From NCBI RefSeq assembly GCF_000210915.2, contig NC_016620.1, positions 1,860,001-1,924,000 on the forward strand: a DNA stretch of 64,000 nucleotides. The letters run 5' to 3'. Origin of the DNA: Halobacteriovorax marinus SJ (GTDB lineage Bacteria; Bdellovibrionota; Bacteriovoracia; Bacteriovoracales; Bacteriovoracaceae). The position numbers and the translations under genes are program-made. Shown piece by piece: positions 8,681 through 17,901 of this stretch; position 1 is the stretch's first letter; each line of letters begins with the position of its first letter. The notes below the pieces were generated by a model. That model worked only from the letters and a program-made list of their open reading frames with translations. It made no database searches and had not been told where the DNA came from.

Positions 8681-8916
8681 TTATCTATGGAGAGGCCTCC
8701 AAGAAGGTCATTAAAGAAATATCACTTCATGAAGACGATCTTTCCAAAACAATTCTAGAACTCTTGCAAGATCACAAAATTCCAATCGCCAGCTCCTGTA
8801 TGGGCGAAGGCGTCTGTAAGAAATGTGTAATCAACGATAATATTCTCAGTTGTTTTAAGCTTGTAAAAGATATTACAAAGTGGGAATCGCCAATTATAAG
8901 AATAAGCTACCTCTAA
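8668..8916 (+). CDS. Small [2Fe-2S] ferredoxin-like protein
   Basis: An 82-residue protein with the cluster-ligand pattern C44-x5-C50-x2-C53-x8-C62 in SSCMGEGVCKKC and ILSC. The first three cysteines match adrenodoxin-type spacing; the fourth follows after only 8 residues instead of the usual 30 or more, so the C-terminal lobe is shortened. It would carry electrons in the cytoplasm. The start overlaps the end of the lipoprotein gene by 13 bases. No reductase partner is nearby. Confidence 0.65.
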   Translation: MLTVVIYGEASKKVIKEISLHEDDLSKTILELLQDHKIPIASSCMGEGVCKKCVINDNILSCFKLVKDITKWESPIIRISYL

Positions 8917-9047
8917 AGCCCTAAAACATGTCCTAAAAAATTATAATTTAACCTTGGCATAGTGTGTGACAAGTTATTACAATATTTAAATACAAGGATG
9001 TATTCATTTATTACTTATTAAGAATTCTATTTCTGAGCTTTATTCTC

Positions 9048-9866
9048 GTGGATTTTGCGGGAGCAATGACTATGACAAGTTTCAATATTCGAAACTTAGA
9101 AGTGAATTCTCCTTACTCAACTGACCCAATCGTATTAAAGAAAATTCTCTCAAAGAATATTTCTGACCTCAATGGCTTTCAAGAAATTGTGGATACTGGC
9201 TTTTTCAAAAACTTCATTCACTCTAATTTTAAAGACCATGACGTTATCACATCTAAATGCGGTGGTTATGGTAATCAAAAGCTAAGTTTTGTTTATAACA
9301 AGAAAAAGTTTCAACATATAAGAACTGAAGAAGATCTCGCTATTACGGGTAAGAATAGTTGTAACTCTGGTGTTCGACCTCTTTTAAAGATTAACCTTAA
9401 AGACTTTACAAGTAAGAAAATTTTTTGGGTCTACCTAGTACATCTAAAAGCAGGCTCCAACTCAAAGGATATTCAATTTAGAGACACTCAATTAAAGTAT
9501 CTTAAGTCTCAACTCTCCCCAAAGAACGCCTACGTCATTATGGGCGACTTCAATACAACACAATACTTCCACAGTGAAGGAAACTACTTTCATAAATTTA
9601 TAAGAGACGCTAAACTTATTGCGTCCTCTAGTGAAATTGATTGCAGTAGCTACTGGTGGGGAGGTATTAACGATGGCCTCTATTACCCTAGTCTCTTAGA
9701 TCATATTTTAGTGACTAAAGAGTTAGTAGGTAATTTTAATAGAATAGATTTTACAAATACCGAGCACTGCGCGCAGAATACCTGTCAAATAGCCTCACTT
9801 CAGGAATTGGGACAGAGTTATAATAGTGTTAGTGACCATTGCCCCATCAGGGCAGAACTTAGATAG
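9048..9866 (+). CDS. Endonuclease/exonuclease/phosphatase (EEP) family protein, probably exported
   Basis: Numbered from the GTG at 9048, the EEP catalytic set is present: SFNIRN with N13, FQE with E46, VHLKAGS with H132, GDFN with D167 and N169, LDH with D218, and SDHCP with D263/H264. This is the DNase I/sphingomyelinase fold that cleaves phosphodiesters with Mg2+. The GTG may not be the true start. The frame is open upstream and encodes a hydrophobic stretch (YYLLRILFLSFILVDFAGA, from 9009) that looks like a signal peptide. No ATG, GTG or TTG precedes it in frame; an ATT at 9006 lies 7-8 bases after AAGGA. A secreted nuclease is likely; the exact N-terminus is open. Confidence 0.75.
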   Translation: MDFAGAMTMTSFNIRNLEVNSPYSTDPIVLKKILSKNISDLNGFQEIVDTGFFKNFIHSNFKDHDVITSKCGGYGNQKLSFVYNKKKFQHIRTEEDLAITGKNSCNSGVRPLLKINLKDFTSKKIFWVYLVHLKAGSNSKDIQFRDTQLKYLKSQLSPKNAYVIMGDFNTTQYFHSEGNYFHKFIRDAKLIASSSEIDCSSYWWGGINDGLYYPSLLDHILVTKELVGNFNRIDFTNTEHCAQNTCQIASLQELGQSYNSVSDHCPIRAELR

Positions 9867-9874
9867 GAATAAAT

Positions 9875-10468
9875 ATGAAGTACCTCTCATTTGATATTGA
9901 AGCAACTGGACTAGCAGAAGATGATTTAATTATTGAGTTTGGAATGGTTCCATTTTGCGCCGAAACGGGAGAGATTGCTCACGAACTTCAAAGGAATTGG
10001 TATATAAAGTGCCCCAGTTTTGAAGAGCTTAAACCAAAGCTGGATCAGTGGGTAATCGATCATAATGAAGAATTAATATCTAAGGCCCATGCACAGGGAG
10101 AAGAGCTCTCAAAATTTAAAGAGATACTAACTGAGTATCTTGAGAGTGAAGAAGTTATCAATTACTTTGGAAAGAGTGATAAGGATAAAATTATTCTCTT
10201 TGGTAAATCGATGAATGCAATTGATCTACCTTTTTTAAATAGAGACTTGGGGTGGGATTTTATGAGAAAGCATTTTCACCATCAAGTACTAGACCTATCA
10301 AGCGTTGTTATTGGACTTTGTGATATGAAGCTACTTCCTAATGAATGTCAAAGCGGCTCAGGTCTAATGAAGTATTTCAAAATGGGTGATGTGGCCCACA
10401 CTGCACTTGAAGATGCAGTGAATACGGCCAAGCTCTATCTTATGATCATGGATTCAATTAAAAGGTAA
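9875..10468 (+). CDS. DEDDh 3'-5' exonuclease (DnaQ/oligoribonuclease-like)
   Basis: A 197-residue protein with the three exonuclease motifs: FDIEATG with D7/E9, NAIDLPF with D117, and HTALEDA with H175 and D180. These coordinate two metal ions for 3'-5' hydrolysis of nucleic acid ends. It resembles the proofreading/oligoribonuclease superfamily but lacks the polymerase clamp-binding extension of full DnaQ. Whether the substrate is DNA or short RNA cannot be told. It starts 8 bases after the EEP nuclease, so the two may be co-transcribed. It ends 2 bases before the convergent M23 gene. Confidence 0.8.
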   Translation: MKYLSFDIEATGLAEDDLIIEFGMVPFCAETGEIAHELQRNWYIKCPSFEELKPKLDQWVIDHNEELISKAHAQGEELSKFKEILTEYLESEEVINYFGKSDKDKIILFGKSMNAIDLPFLNRDLGWDFMRKHFHHQVLDLSSVVIGLCDMKLLPNECQSGSGLMKYFKMGDVAHTALEDAVNTAKLYLMIMDSIKR

Positions 10469-10470
10469 GC

Positions 10471-11124
10471 CTACTTACTCTTGTAACTTACAAAGTTCTT
10501 TGGATTCAATGCCTTTGAGTTACGTCTAATCTCAAAGTGAAGGTGAGGCCCAGTTGATCTCCCTGTACTACCTACAAGAGCAATAACCTGTCCTTTATGA
10601 ACTTTCTGTCCCTTAGCTGTGTAATTCTTAGATGCATGAGCATAGACAGAGAAAATTCCATTCTTATGAGCAACGACAGTAATATTTCCATATCCACCCA
10701 TTTCTTTACCTGAATAGACAACAACTCCTGAATCAATACTCACAATATGTGCACCATTTCTAGCTGGAATATCGATTCCATCATGATGTCTTCCCCAGCG
10801 TCTGCCAAAACCAGAACTAATTCTAGAGCTTGAAGGAACTGGCCAAATATAGCGCCCACTTGCCATATACTGAACAGTACTTGCAGGCATACGCATATTC
10901 TTTGCACCGATAAGACCACGCTCAAGTGGAACGAAGAACCAGTCGCCCACTTTGAGCGACTTCTTATTATTGGCCTCTTCTAAGACCCACTTATCAACTT
11001 TAAATTCTTTGGCGAGCTTAGTGTATGAATCTCCCTTTCTTATCTGAACATATTGTCCACTCCCAAGGTGAGAGCAAGAAAAGCAAAACATTACTAGTGC
11101 CAATAATATGACTTTTAAATTCAA
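10471..11124 (-). CDS. LysM/M23 peptidase lipoprotein (NlpD/LytM-like)
   Basis: A 217-residue protein. The signal ends in CFSC with lipidated C17. A LysM peptidoglycan-binding domain spans about 26-68 (YVQIRKGDSYTKLAKEF, then LKVGDWFFVP). An M23 domain spans about 100-210 with zinc ligands H114 and D118 (HHDGID) and the HLH motif H194/H196. All ligands are intact, so endopeptidase activity is possible, unlike the inactive activator NlpD. surE lies just upstream, reminiscent of the surE-nlpD neighbourhood of Proteobacteria. Likely roles are cell-wall remodelling or amidase activation. Confidence 0.85.
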   Translation of the reverse strand: MNLKVILLALVMFCFSCSHLGSGQYVQIRKGDSYTKLAKEFKVDKWVLEEANNKKSLKVGDWFFVPLERGLIGAKNMRMPASTVQYMASGRYIWPVPSSSRISSGFGRRWGRHHDGIDIPARNGAHIVSIDSGVVVYSGKEMGGYGNITVVAHKNGIFSVYAHASKNYTAKGQKVHKGQVIALVGSTGRSTGPHLHFEIRRNSKALNPKNFVSYKSK

Positions 11125-11156
11125 AACATTCTCCTAAAAAGCTAGGAGAGGGTTCT

Positions 11157-11936
11157 CTATTTTAAAGAATCTAAGAACTCACTCCACTTTTTAGGCTCTT
11201 CGGAACTTTGTGAGAGTAAATTTAGGCATGTGAAGGAAATTTTTTCCTCATCTATAACCGAGCAATCTGATCCAGCGTCATTATTATGACCATTATACTT
11301 ACCACCAATCCAAAAATATTCTCTATTTCTAAAATCAGTTCTCATATCAATATTCTCAGAGTACCTTCTAAAGCCTAGGTGAGCTAGCTCAACGCCCTTA
11401 ACCTCACTCTCTAGTACTTCTGGTACATTTATATTCAAAAGTGTCATAGGCTCGATTAATTTGTGTACATTGGCCTGAACTAACTTCTTAATAAAGTTTG
11501 CGGCGGTATAAAAATATTTATCATCTGGTTTCTTGGTAGATGCGAAATCCATTGCGGAGCTTACCGCAATACTTGGTATATTGTGAAATGTGGCCTCTCT
11601 AGCAGCAGCAACAGTACCTGAGTAATAGATATCTTGACCAAGGTTAGCTCCCCTATTAATTCCAGAGATAAATAGGTCTACGCTTTCTTTATTAGCAATG
11701 TGACCAAAGCCCATAAGTGCGCAATCTGCAGGATAACCACTACATCCATAGATATTTTCTTTAATTTTTACAACTCTAAGTGGGTGATCAAGAGTTAGAG
11801 TATGTCCTGTAGTCGATCTCTCTTCTAAAGGGGCCACCATAGTTACGTTGGCAATCTCACTAAGAACTTCGAAAAGAATATTTATACCTGGTGCATAAAC
11901 TCCATCATCATTACTTATAACTATATTTAAACTCAT
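11157..11936 (-). CDS. surE: 5'-nucleotidase SurE
   Basis: A 259-residue protein, the usual SurE length. The metal-binding motif ISNDDGVYAPGI has D10/D11, and SGINRGANLG, YSGTVAAAREA and INVP are all family motifs. SurE hydrolyses nucleoside 5'/3'-monophosphates and short polyphosphates in the cytoplasm. The M23 lipoprotein follows 32 bases downstream. The tail from about residue 200 differs from enterobacterial SurE. Confidence 0.92.
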   Translation of the reverse strand: MSLNIVISNDDGVYAPGINILFEVLSEIANVTMVAPLEERSTTGHTLTLDHPLRVVKIKENIYGCSGYPADCALMGFGHIANKESVDLFISGINRGANLGQDIYYSGTVAAAREATFHNIPSIAVSSAMDFASTKKPDDKYFYTAANFIKKLVQANVHKLIEPMTLLNINVPEVLESEVKGVELAHLGFRRYSENIDMRTDFRNREYFWIGGKYNGHNNDAGSDCSVIDEEKISFTCLNLLSQSSEEPKKWSEFLDSLK

Positions 11937-11992
11937 AGAATCTCCTTACTTTAGAGCAATATTGCTAAATATATACAAAAAGTAAAGTAGAC

Positions 11993-12661
11993 CTAGAGAT
12001 CAATATTTCTAAGATATTCTATATGGCCAGAAACCTTGGAGAGGTCAACATTTCGGTAACAGATCTCTACCTTATCACTTATATTCAGTGATATATCTGT
12101 GAAGTCAAAGTGCTCTGAAATGGATGCAAAGAGATTGCTATCCCAATCTAGCTGGAGGATGAGCTTAAAATTTTCATCTTTTAAACAATTGATATAGAGC
12201 GAGTGAAAATTATTGCAGAAGTTAAGTAAAACTCCATCTTCATGAAGCTTTAATAAATCACTAAATTTAAAGATTATGCCTCTTAAATATTTTGCATTAG
12301 GAATTTTATCAATAAAAGGTGATTCGAAATTATAGTGCCAAAGAAAAGGTGTTTCAAACTTGTCGTAGAATTGATCTGAGTTCATATCTGAGAACTCTAA
12401 GTAAGTATTAGCACTACCACGAGAAAGCTTTAAATCATCAAGTATCTTTGAGATGACAAAGTCTGCTTCATTTTCAAAATGAAGATAGATTTTCTCTTGG
12501 ATTTGTAGCTCTTGTTGGAGTTGCATAAAGATATGCTGCTGTAAAAAATTAAAACTCTTTGCCCTAAAATCAAAACTTAATTGATCTACGCCAACTTCTT
12601 TTAATCTTTGAATTGTTCTCTTGTCGTATATGCCTGCGACAATAACTGAGCTTTTCATCAA
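11993..12661 (-). CDS. TrpF-like (phosphoribosylanthranilate isomerase-like) barrel protein, catalytic Cys absent
   Basis: A 222-residue protein. The N-terminal segment (VIVAGIYDKRTI, then GVDQLSFDFRAKSF) resembles TrpF's KxCGI...GADxxGFxFxxKSxR pattern, but the catalytic Cys is Ala (IVAGI). The later TrpF phosphate-binding motifs are not recognisable. The start codon is 6 bases after the stop of the PabA-like gene, so the two are coupled. No other trp genes are near, so tryptophan synthesis is unlikely. The family assignment rests on one motif and is tentative. Confidence 0.4.
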   Translation of the reverse strand: MMKSSVIVAGIYDKRTIQRLKEVGVDQLSFDFRAKSFNFLQQHIFMQLQQELQIQEKIYLHFENEADFVISKILDDLKLSRGSANTYLEFSDMNSDQFYDKFETPFLWHYNFESPFIDKIPNAKYLRGIIFKFSDLLKLHEDGVLLNFCNNFHSLYINCLKDENFKLILQLDWDSNLFASISEHFDFTDISLNISDKVEICYRNVDLSKVSGHIEYLRNIDL

Positions 12662-12667
12662 GTATTA

Positions 12668-13240
12668 TTATACAAGAATTTGAGAAAATAATTCTTGCTG
12701 GCAAGATGTTCCAATAGACTCGCAGTGAAATTGGTAAGTCACTATATTCTTTGAAATACTGGCCAAGATTTCTCCTTCACTCCCAAGAATTTCTAAGTCA
12801 AAGTTATAATCTATATCTCTTGGTCTAACTGCCCAAGAATTATAGAGCTGAACTTCTAGTTCTCTAGATCTTAGTTCTTTAACTAGAGCACTTGAGTCAG
12901 GAAAGAATATACTCTGAGATTGCCCGTGAATTGGTGTCTCCAATCTAGAAATACTTCTGCCAAGTTCGTGTTGTATTAATTGATGGCCAAGGCAAATACC
13001 TATTAATTTAATTTTTTCACTTAGAGAGTCTAAAATCAATTTAGAGACCACAAAAGAAAAATCAACATAATCTTCTATATGCCCTGGTCCTGGACCAAGA
13101 ACAATATGCGAGAAGTACTCCCCCATATCAATTTGAAACTCCCTAAAATGAAGGATTTCAACCTCTATATTCATAGATTTTAAGGTAGAGAAAATATTAA
13201 ATGTGAAACTATCCTCGAAATCTAAAATCAATACTCTCAA
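12668..13240 (-). CDS. Class I glutamine amidotransferase (PabA/TrpG-like)
   Basis: A 190-residue protein. The nucleophile elbow GICLGHQ has C83, LGPGPGHIED is the oxyanion region, and YQFHCESIG has H172/E174. The last motif is normally FHPES, so Pro is Cys here. These subunits feed ammonia from glutamine to aminodeoxychorismate or anthranilate synthase. No synthase partner (PabB/TrpE) lies in the window; the neighbours are lptD upstream and the TrpF-like gene downstream. The 5' end falls 2 bases after lptD, so all may form one transcript. Confidence 0.75.
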   Translation of the reverse strand: MRVLILDFEDSFTFNIFSTLKSMNIEVEILHFREFQIDMGEYFSHIVLGPGPGHIEDYVDFSFVVSKLILDSLSEKIKLIGICLGHQLIQHELGRSISRLETPIHGQSQSIFFPDSSALVKELRSRELEVQLYNSWAVRPRDIDYNFDLEILGSEGEILASISKNIVTYQFHCESIGTSCQQELFSQILV

Positions 13241-13242
13241 GA

Positions 13243-15633
13243 CTACTCTCCTCCAGATAGAGAATAGAACTTATTTTCGTTGAAATTAATATAGAAGTTA
13301 AACGCGATAGAGTGTTCAATCTCAGTAGTCTTATAAGAAACATCTGCCTTCCAACAATTATTAAGAGGTGAATAAAGAAGTTGGTAATAAGATTCAGTAA
13401 AACCTTTATCATCTAAATCATACCTTTGAATTGTTTTTAAATTAAAGAGGTCATTTAGCTTTAAACTAGCAGTTAAATCAGCTGTCTTATTAATTGGAGT
13501 TGTAAATGAATCATACCTAAAGGTAAGGCCGTAATTAAATCGACTAAGCTTATGAGCAATAGAGAAATTTAAGATATGCTCATTATTTTGATGATAGAAG
13601 TATTCAGAGAGAGAGAATGAAAAATTGCTAAGAGAGAAGCCCGTCCCAACATAGAGTCTTGTAAGCTTATCTACTGTATTATCTGTATTAGCATTTAGAT
13701 CAATCCCCTGAGAGACATCAAAATAAGCAACTTTACTATAGCTAAAGTTATCTCTTAAATACTTACCATCTCTAAATACATTGACCTCTTTAGGATACTT
13801 TTTAATAAGAGAGTTGGACCACTGAAGCTCTAGTGTATTTGAAACAGGTAGAGATGTTCTTGATGATACGTGAGAGAGCTCAAACTCTTTTTCTCTAACT
13901 GAGTCGATAGAGTCAAATTGCCCATCACCACTTTTAATTTGGTTAGCAAACTTCTGACTTCCCTTTTGTTTTTGATCAGCTAGGTAATAGTGCTTAAGTT
14001 TATAGACTTGGGAGTATCTATAACTATTTCTCGAGATCTTATATTGATCTTCAGTAAAAGATTCATTTATCTTTGGAACACTCCCTACATGTCCCTCAAA
14101 TTTGATATCTTCTTCCTTTGTTTCAATATCTAAGCCTTTAGACTTCTCTAGATCTATTCTCTCAAGAGGAATACTCTCGTCATAGGAGAGACCAAAAATC
14201 TTACTAATTTCAAAAGAAGCTTCATTCTCATAAACAAAACCACTCTTTGAAAATTTCTTATCCCCTTGCTCATGTGAGAACCAATAATCCTGTCTATCCA
14301 TTGAAACCGATGATTTAAAGTTCACTGGTCCAAGATAACCTAAGTCCCACAATAATTTTGGCCTAAGGTTTAGTCTTGTGGCATTTCTAATATACTGTCC
14401 TTCATTAAAGTGATTTTGCTTGAAGACCACACCTTCAGACTTCCACTGAAAACTCAAACTCTTACCGCCAAAGAAATCCCCCTGCCACAGGTAGAAAGGT
14501 ATAGAGTTAAAGTGAACCCTCGGTAGTGTTTGAACATAATCGTGATCAAACCCCTTCGGATTCTCAAATAAGAGATTTCTCTTAAACTCTACTTCGGCAC
14601 CAATATCGAAGAGAGAATTATAAATATTTAGATAAGATTCTAGCCCTAAATCAGAGCTTCGAAGACGTTTATCATAGTAGCTCTCTAAATCTCTTACTTG
14701 ATCAAGATCGCTCATACCACTAAAGTAAGTATGAAAATTTACGGTATTGTCTAAGAAAGAATGAAATTCAAAGTCCCCACCAAGTCTTTGATTGTGGGTT
14801 CCACTCACTTCATAGTCATCTTTTCCAGGGGTCCAAATTCTATCATTTACTCCTATTGTATTGAGCTCTAACCATGTCTCTCCACGAATGGCCTGCCTAA
14901 ATTGTAGCTCACCACTTAGACCTCTTCGCCCCCTTACCATAGGAGTAAAAGTAAGATCATTGTGATCACTTATGGCCCAGAAATAGGGAAGGCCGAAGTG
15001 AACACTTTCTTTAGAATCAATTTTGATCTTAGGAAAGAGTAAACCACTTTCACGGTCTTTTTTAATCGGCAATACAATGTAGGGAACATACATTACAACG
15101 ACACCATTTACTTTGATATAGGCGTGTTTAATTCTAATATATTCATTCTTTGTGATTTGAACTTCTTTTCCCAATATACTCCATGACTCAGGACAGTCAC
15201 GACAAGTAGTATACTCGGCCTCTCGACCAATGAAGACATTTTCAGAAATCTTAGCGAGATACTTTCCAACGACAGTATAATTAGAGTTTATAATTTTACC
15301 GTTATACACACCTAGATAGGATGAGTTGAAATTGTATTCCATCTTAGAGCCAAAGACAGTCATATCACTACTAATATAGCGAACATTTCCTAGAACTTCG
15401 GCGTCTCCAGTTTTAAAGGAAATAGATGCTTTTTCACCGTAGATAGAGTTTCTCTCATGGTTAATGATAACATTACCAACTGCCTCAAACTCATTATTCT
15501 TAGAACGTCTATAGGCCTTATCAGATAGAACTTGAACTTTATTGCCGAAAGAGAAATTTACTCGTTTATCATCAGCAAGAGCTTTAATACTAAAAAAGAT
15601 TAAAGCGAGTATTAAGATATTTTTGAACTTCAC
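13243..15633 (-). CDS. lptD: LPS-assembly outer-membrane protein LptD
   Basis: About 796 residues from the chosen GTG. A signal peptide (VKFKNILILALIFFSIKALA) precedes an OstA/LptA-like jellyroll of about 120 residues (AVGNVIINHERNSIYGEKAS, VLGNVRY). A long beta-rich barrel domain ends in an aromatic-rich C-terminus. LptD inserts lipopolysaccharide into the outer leaflet together with LptE. The frame is open further upstream to 15735, but that extension lies inside folC and would bury the signal peptide, so GTG at 15633 is preferred; TTG at 15636 is possible. No lptE is visible next to it. Confidence 0.85.
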   Translation of the reverse strand: MKFKNILILALIFFSIKALADDKRVNFSFGNKVQVLSDKAYRRSKNNEFEAVGNVIINHERNSIYGEKASISFKTGDAEVLGNVRYISSDMTVFGSKMEYNFNSSYLGVYNGKIINSNYTVVGKYLAKISENVFIGREAEYTTCRDCPESWSILGKEVQITKNEYIRIKHAYIKVNGVVVMYVPYIVLPIKKDRESGLLFPKIKIDSKESVHFGLPYFWAISDHNDLTFTPMVRGRRGLSGELQFRQAIRGETWLELNTIGVNDRIWTPGKDDYEVSGTHNQRLGGDFEFHSFLDNTVNFHTYFSGMSDLDQVRDLESYYDKRLRSSDLGLESYLNIYNSLFDIGAEVEFKRNLLFENPKGFDHDYVQTLPRVHFNSIPFYLWQGDFFGGKSLSFQWKSEGVVFKQNHFNEGQYIRNATRLNLRPKLLWDLGYLGPVNFKSSVSMDRQDYWFSHEQGDKKFSKSGFVYENEASFEISKIFGLSYDESIPLERIDLEKSKGLDIETKEEDIKFEGHVGSVPKINESFTEDQYKISRNSYRYSQVYKLKHYYLADQKQKGSQKFANQIKSGDGQFDSIDSVREKEFELSHVSSRTSLPVSNTLELQWSNSLIKKYPKEVNVFRDGKYLRDNFSYSKVAYFDVSQGIDLNANTDNTVDKLTRLYVGTGFSLSNFSFSLSEYFYHQNNEHILNFSIAHKLSRFNYGLTFRYDSFTTPINKTADLTASLKLNDLFNLKTIQRYDLDDKGFTESYYQLLYSPLNNCWKADVSYKTTEIEHSIAFNFYINFNENKFYSLSGGE

Positions 15634-16810
15634 CAATGAAGTAGTATGAACCAGTGACAATCCATTGCCCTTTTTTAGAATTAATAACTTCATCCAAATA
15701 GCTCTTCCAGTCTCCACAAATCTCGTAGTCATCACTCATTGGAATCGACTGCAGATCAAGGGCCTTAAGATGATCAAAACTCGTAAAATTGATAGACTCC
15801 CATAAGCAAGGAGAAGACTTAAATATCTCAATACTTGTTTCTACATCTTCAATCTTTCTCTTTGAAAATGCACAAAGAAGATGGGACTTTTCGCTTTGTT
15901 TTTTACTTAGAAAGAAATCTCTCATCTTTCTAATTCCATCAATATTATGAGCACCTATAAAGATAAACTTAATATCCTTAATTGTCACTTCTTCTTGTCT
16001 ACCTTTTGTCACAGTGCAACTAAACTCCGACGCTTTTGAAATAAGCTCTTCACGACTAAGAACTCCCTCTTGCAGATAAGTTGTAAAGTAGAGAGCAAGT
16101 AGCTTATTGCGAAGAAAGTAGTCATCATCCTCTAAGAGTACTCCACTCTCAAAGAGATCAATAAAGTGATGGCCTTTTAAAATCTCACCTTGACGCTTTC
16201 TTAGAAAGCTTTGCGAAAGAGCAGAAAAATGAGGAGCAGGGGCGCGACATACACCGAGTTTCTCTTGTAAAATTCCCGTTAAAGAGCTTCCAAGAAATTC
16301 TTCGTGATCTTTAGAGATAGAAGTTAGTAGGGTGTAATCGGCATCTAAGAAGTTAACTGCATCAAGTCTTCCACCTAGTCCAACCTCTAAGATAATATAG
16401 TCTAACTCTCTCTTTGTTGCGATAGAGCAAAAACAGTAAAAGAGAAACTCGTAGTAACTTAATTTAAAATCTTTACTATAAACACGCTCAAAGACTTCTT
16501 TTAGGTTATCGTGATCAATATTTTGATCATTAAATTTAAACCTTTCAGTCACACTTAAGACGTGGGGGGAAGTCCATAACCCAGTCTTAAATCCTTGACT
16601 CACTAAAATATCATTAATGTAGTGAGACGTTTGTCCCTTACCATTGGTTCCAGCTATTGTGATAATTTTAGTTTTTGAATGAGAGATCTCTTCTCTAAAA
16701 GAATTGAAGTACTGTTGAACTTCAGAATGATTTGGATTGAAGAACTCTGCCCCAAAGTAGCTTTGGAGCAGTTTATCTAAATAATCATCTTTAAATTTAT
16801 GGTAGGCCAT
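15590..16810 (-). CDS. folC: Folylpolyglutamate synthase / dihydrofolate synthase FolC
   Basis: A 406-residue Mur-ligase-family enzyme. The ATP loop GTNGKGQT lies at 54-61, followed by TGLWTSPHV, EVGLGGRLDAVN and the second-domain GAHN segment. It adds glutamate to dihydropteroate and folates. accD lies 2 bases upstream, the common accD-folC order. The 3' end overlaps the chosen lptD start by 44 bases. Confidence 0.9.
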   Translation of the reverse strand: MAYHKFKDDYLDKLLQSYFGAEFFNPNHSEVQQYFNSFREEISHSKTKIITIAGTNGKGQTSHYINDILVSQGFKTGLWTSPHVLSVTERFKFNDQNIDHDNLKEVFERVYSKDFKLSYYEFLFYCFCSIATKRELDYIILEVGLGGRLDAVNFLDADYTLLTSISKDHEEFLGSSLTGILQEKLGVCRAPAPHFSALSQSFLRKRQGEILKGHHFIDLFESGVLLEDDDYFLRNKLLALYFTTYLQEGVLSREELISKASEFSCTVTKGRQEEVTIKDIKFIFIGAHNIDGIRKMRDFFLSKKQSEKSHLLCAFSKRKIEDVETSIEIFKSSPCLWESINFTSFDHLKALDLQSIPMSDDYEICGDWKSYLDEVINSKKGQWIVTGSYYFIGEVQKYLNTRFNLF

Positions 16811-16812
16811 TC

Positions 16813-17661
16813 CTACTTTTCAAATAACTCAACAAAGTAGCTAAGTTCTTCTTTAAGCTGGTGACGATGAACAATTCTATCAACAAAACCATGCTCTAAT
16901 AGGAATTCAGATCTTTGAAAACCTTGTGGAAGAGTTTGACGGATAGATTGCTCGATAACTCTTGGCCCTGCGAAACCGATTAGAGCTTTAGGCTCGGCAA
17001 TATTTATATCTCCAAGCATTGCATATGAAGCGGCAACACCACCTGTAGTAGGATCAGTTAAAATAGAGATAAATGGAATACCTGCATTTTTAAGCTTCTG
17101 TCTTGCTGCTGATGTTTTGGCCATTTGCATGAGAGAGAGAATACCTTCTTGCATTCTTGCTCCACCAGATGAGCACAGAACAATTGCTGGAATTTTCTTT
17201 TCTAGAGCTATGTCCATAACGTGAGCAACTTTCTCACCTGTAACAACGCCCATAGATCCACCCATGTACTGAAAATTCATTACACAAAGAGCGACATCTT
17301 TCTTATTTATCTTACCAACACCACAAAGAGTTCCATCATAAAGACCAGTCTTTTCGTAGGCCTCACTTAGTCTTGTTTTATAAGATTTCTTATCTACAAA
17401 CTCTAAAGGATCAGAAGAAGTCATATCCTCAAGATGATACTCAAAAGTCCCCTCATCAATGATAAGGTTAATTCTCTCATGAGCACTTAATCTAAAGTGA
17501 TGATCACAATAAGGACAAACCTGATAAACTTCATCTAGCTTATCACTTTGAATAATTTCCGAACAATTTGTACACTTCTTCCAAAGTCCAGAAGGAGTAT
17601 TTGTTGAAACTTTCTTTGCACTTTTCAATTTAGGGTTTTGAACCGTATCAAACCAACCCAT
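16813..17661 (-). CDS. accD: Acetyl-CoA carboxylase carboxyltransferase subunit beta AccD
   Basis: A 282-residue protein with the N-terminal zinc ribbon C30-x2-C33...C49-x2-C52 and a crotonase-fold carboxyltransferase domain (SSGGARMQEGILSLMQMAKT, GGVAASYAMLGD, EPKALIGFAGPRVIEQ). With AccA it transfers CO2 from biotin to acetyl-CoA for fatty acid synthesis. A GGAG ribosome-binding site precedes the ATG. It is probably the first gene of the accD-folC-lptD transcript. Confidence 0.95.
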   Translation of the reverse strand: MGWFDTVQNPKLKSAKKVSTNTPSGLWKKCTNCSEIIQSDKLDEVYQVCPYCDHHFRLSAHERINLIIDEGTFEYHLEDMTSSDPLEFVDKKSYKTRLSEAYEKTGLYDGTLCGVGKINKKDVALCVMNFQYMGGSMGVVTGEKVAHVMDIALEKKIPAIVLCSSGGARMQEGILSLMQMAKTSAARQKLKNAGIPFISILTDPTTGGVAASYAMLGDINIAEPKALIGFAGPRVIEQSIRQTLPQGFQRSEFLLEHGFVDRIVHRHQLKEELSYFVELFEK

Positions 17662-17901
17662 ATGGAATCTCCGTATTTATTACTATTTATGTATTGCCAT
17701 GATGATATTGCAATTCTCTTTAGACAAGGTTTTTTTTAGACGCCTAGCGGAAATGCCATATATTTTTGGCTACTTAGTGAGAAAACTCAATAAAAAACTA
17801 AAACAGCTAAGGGGTTGAAAGTATGAGAATATTATATCTGAGTTTTTAACTAAACTATTTCTCATATTAGCCGATGAGGTATGAGAGGTAGAATAAAAAA
17901 A

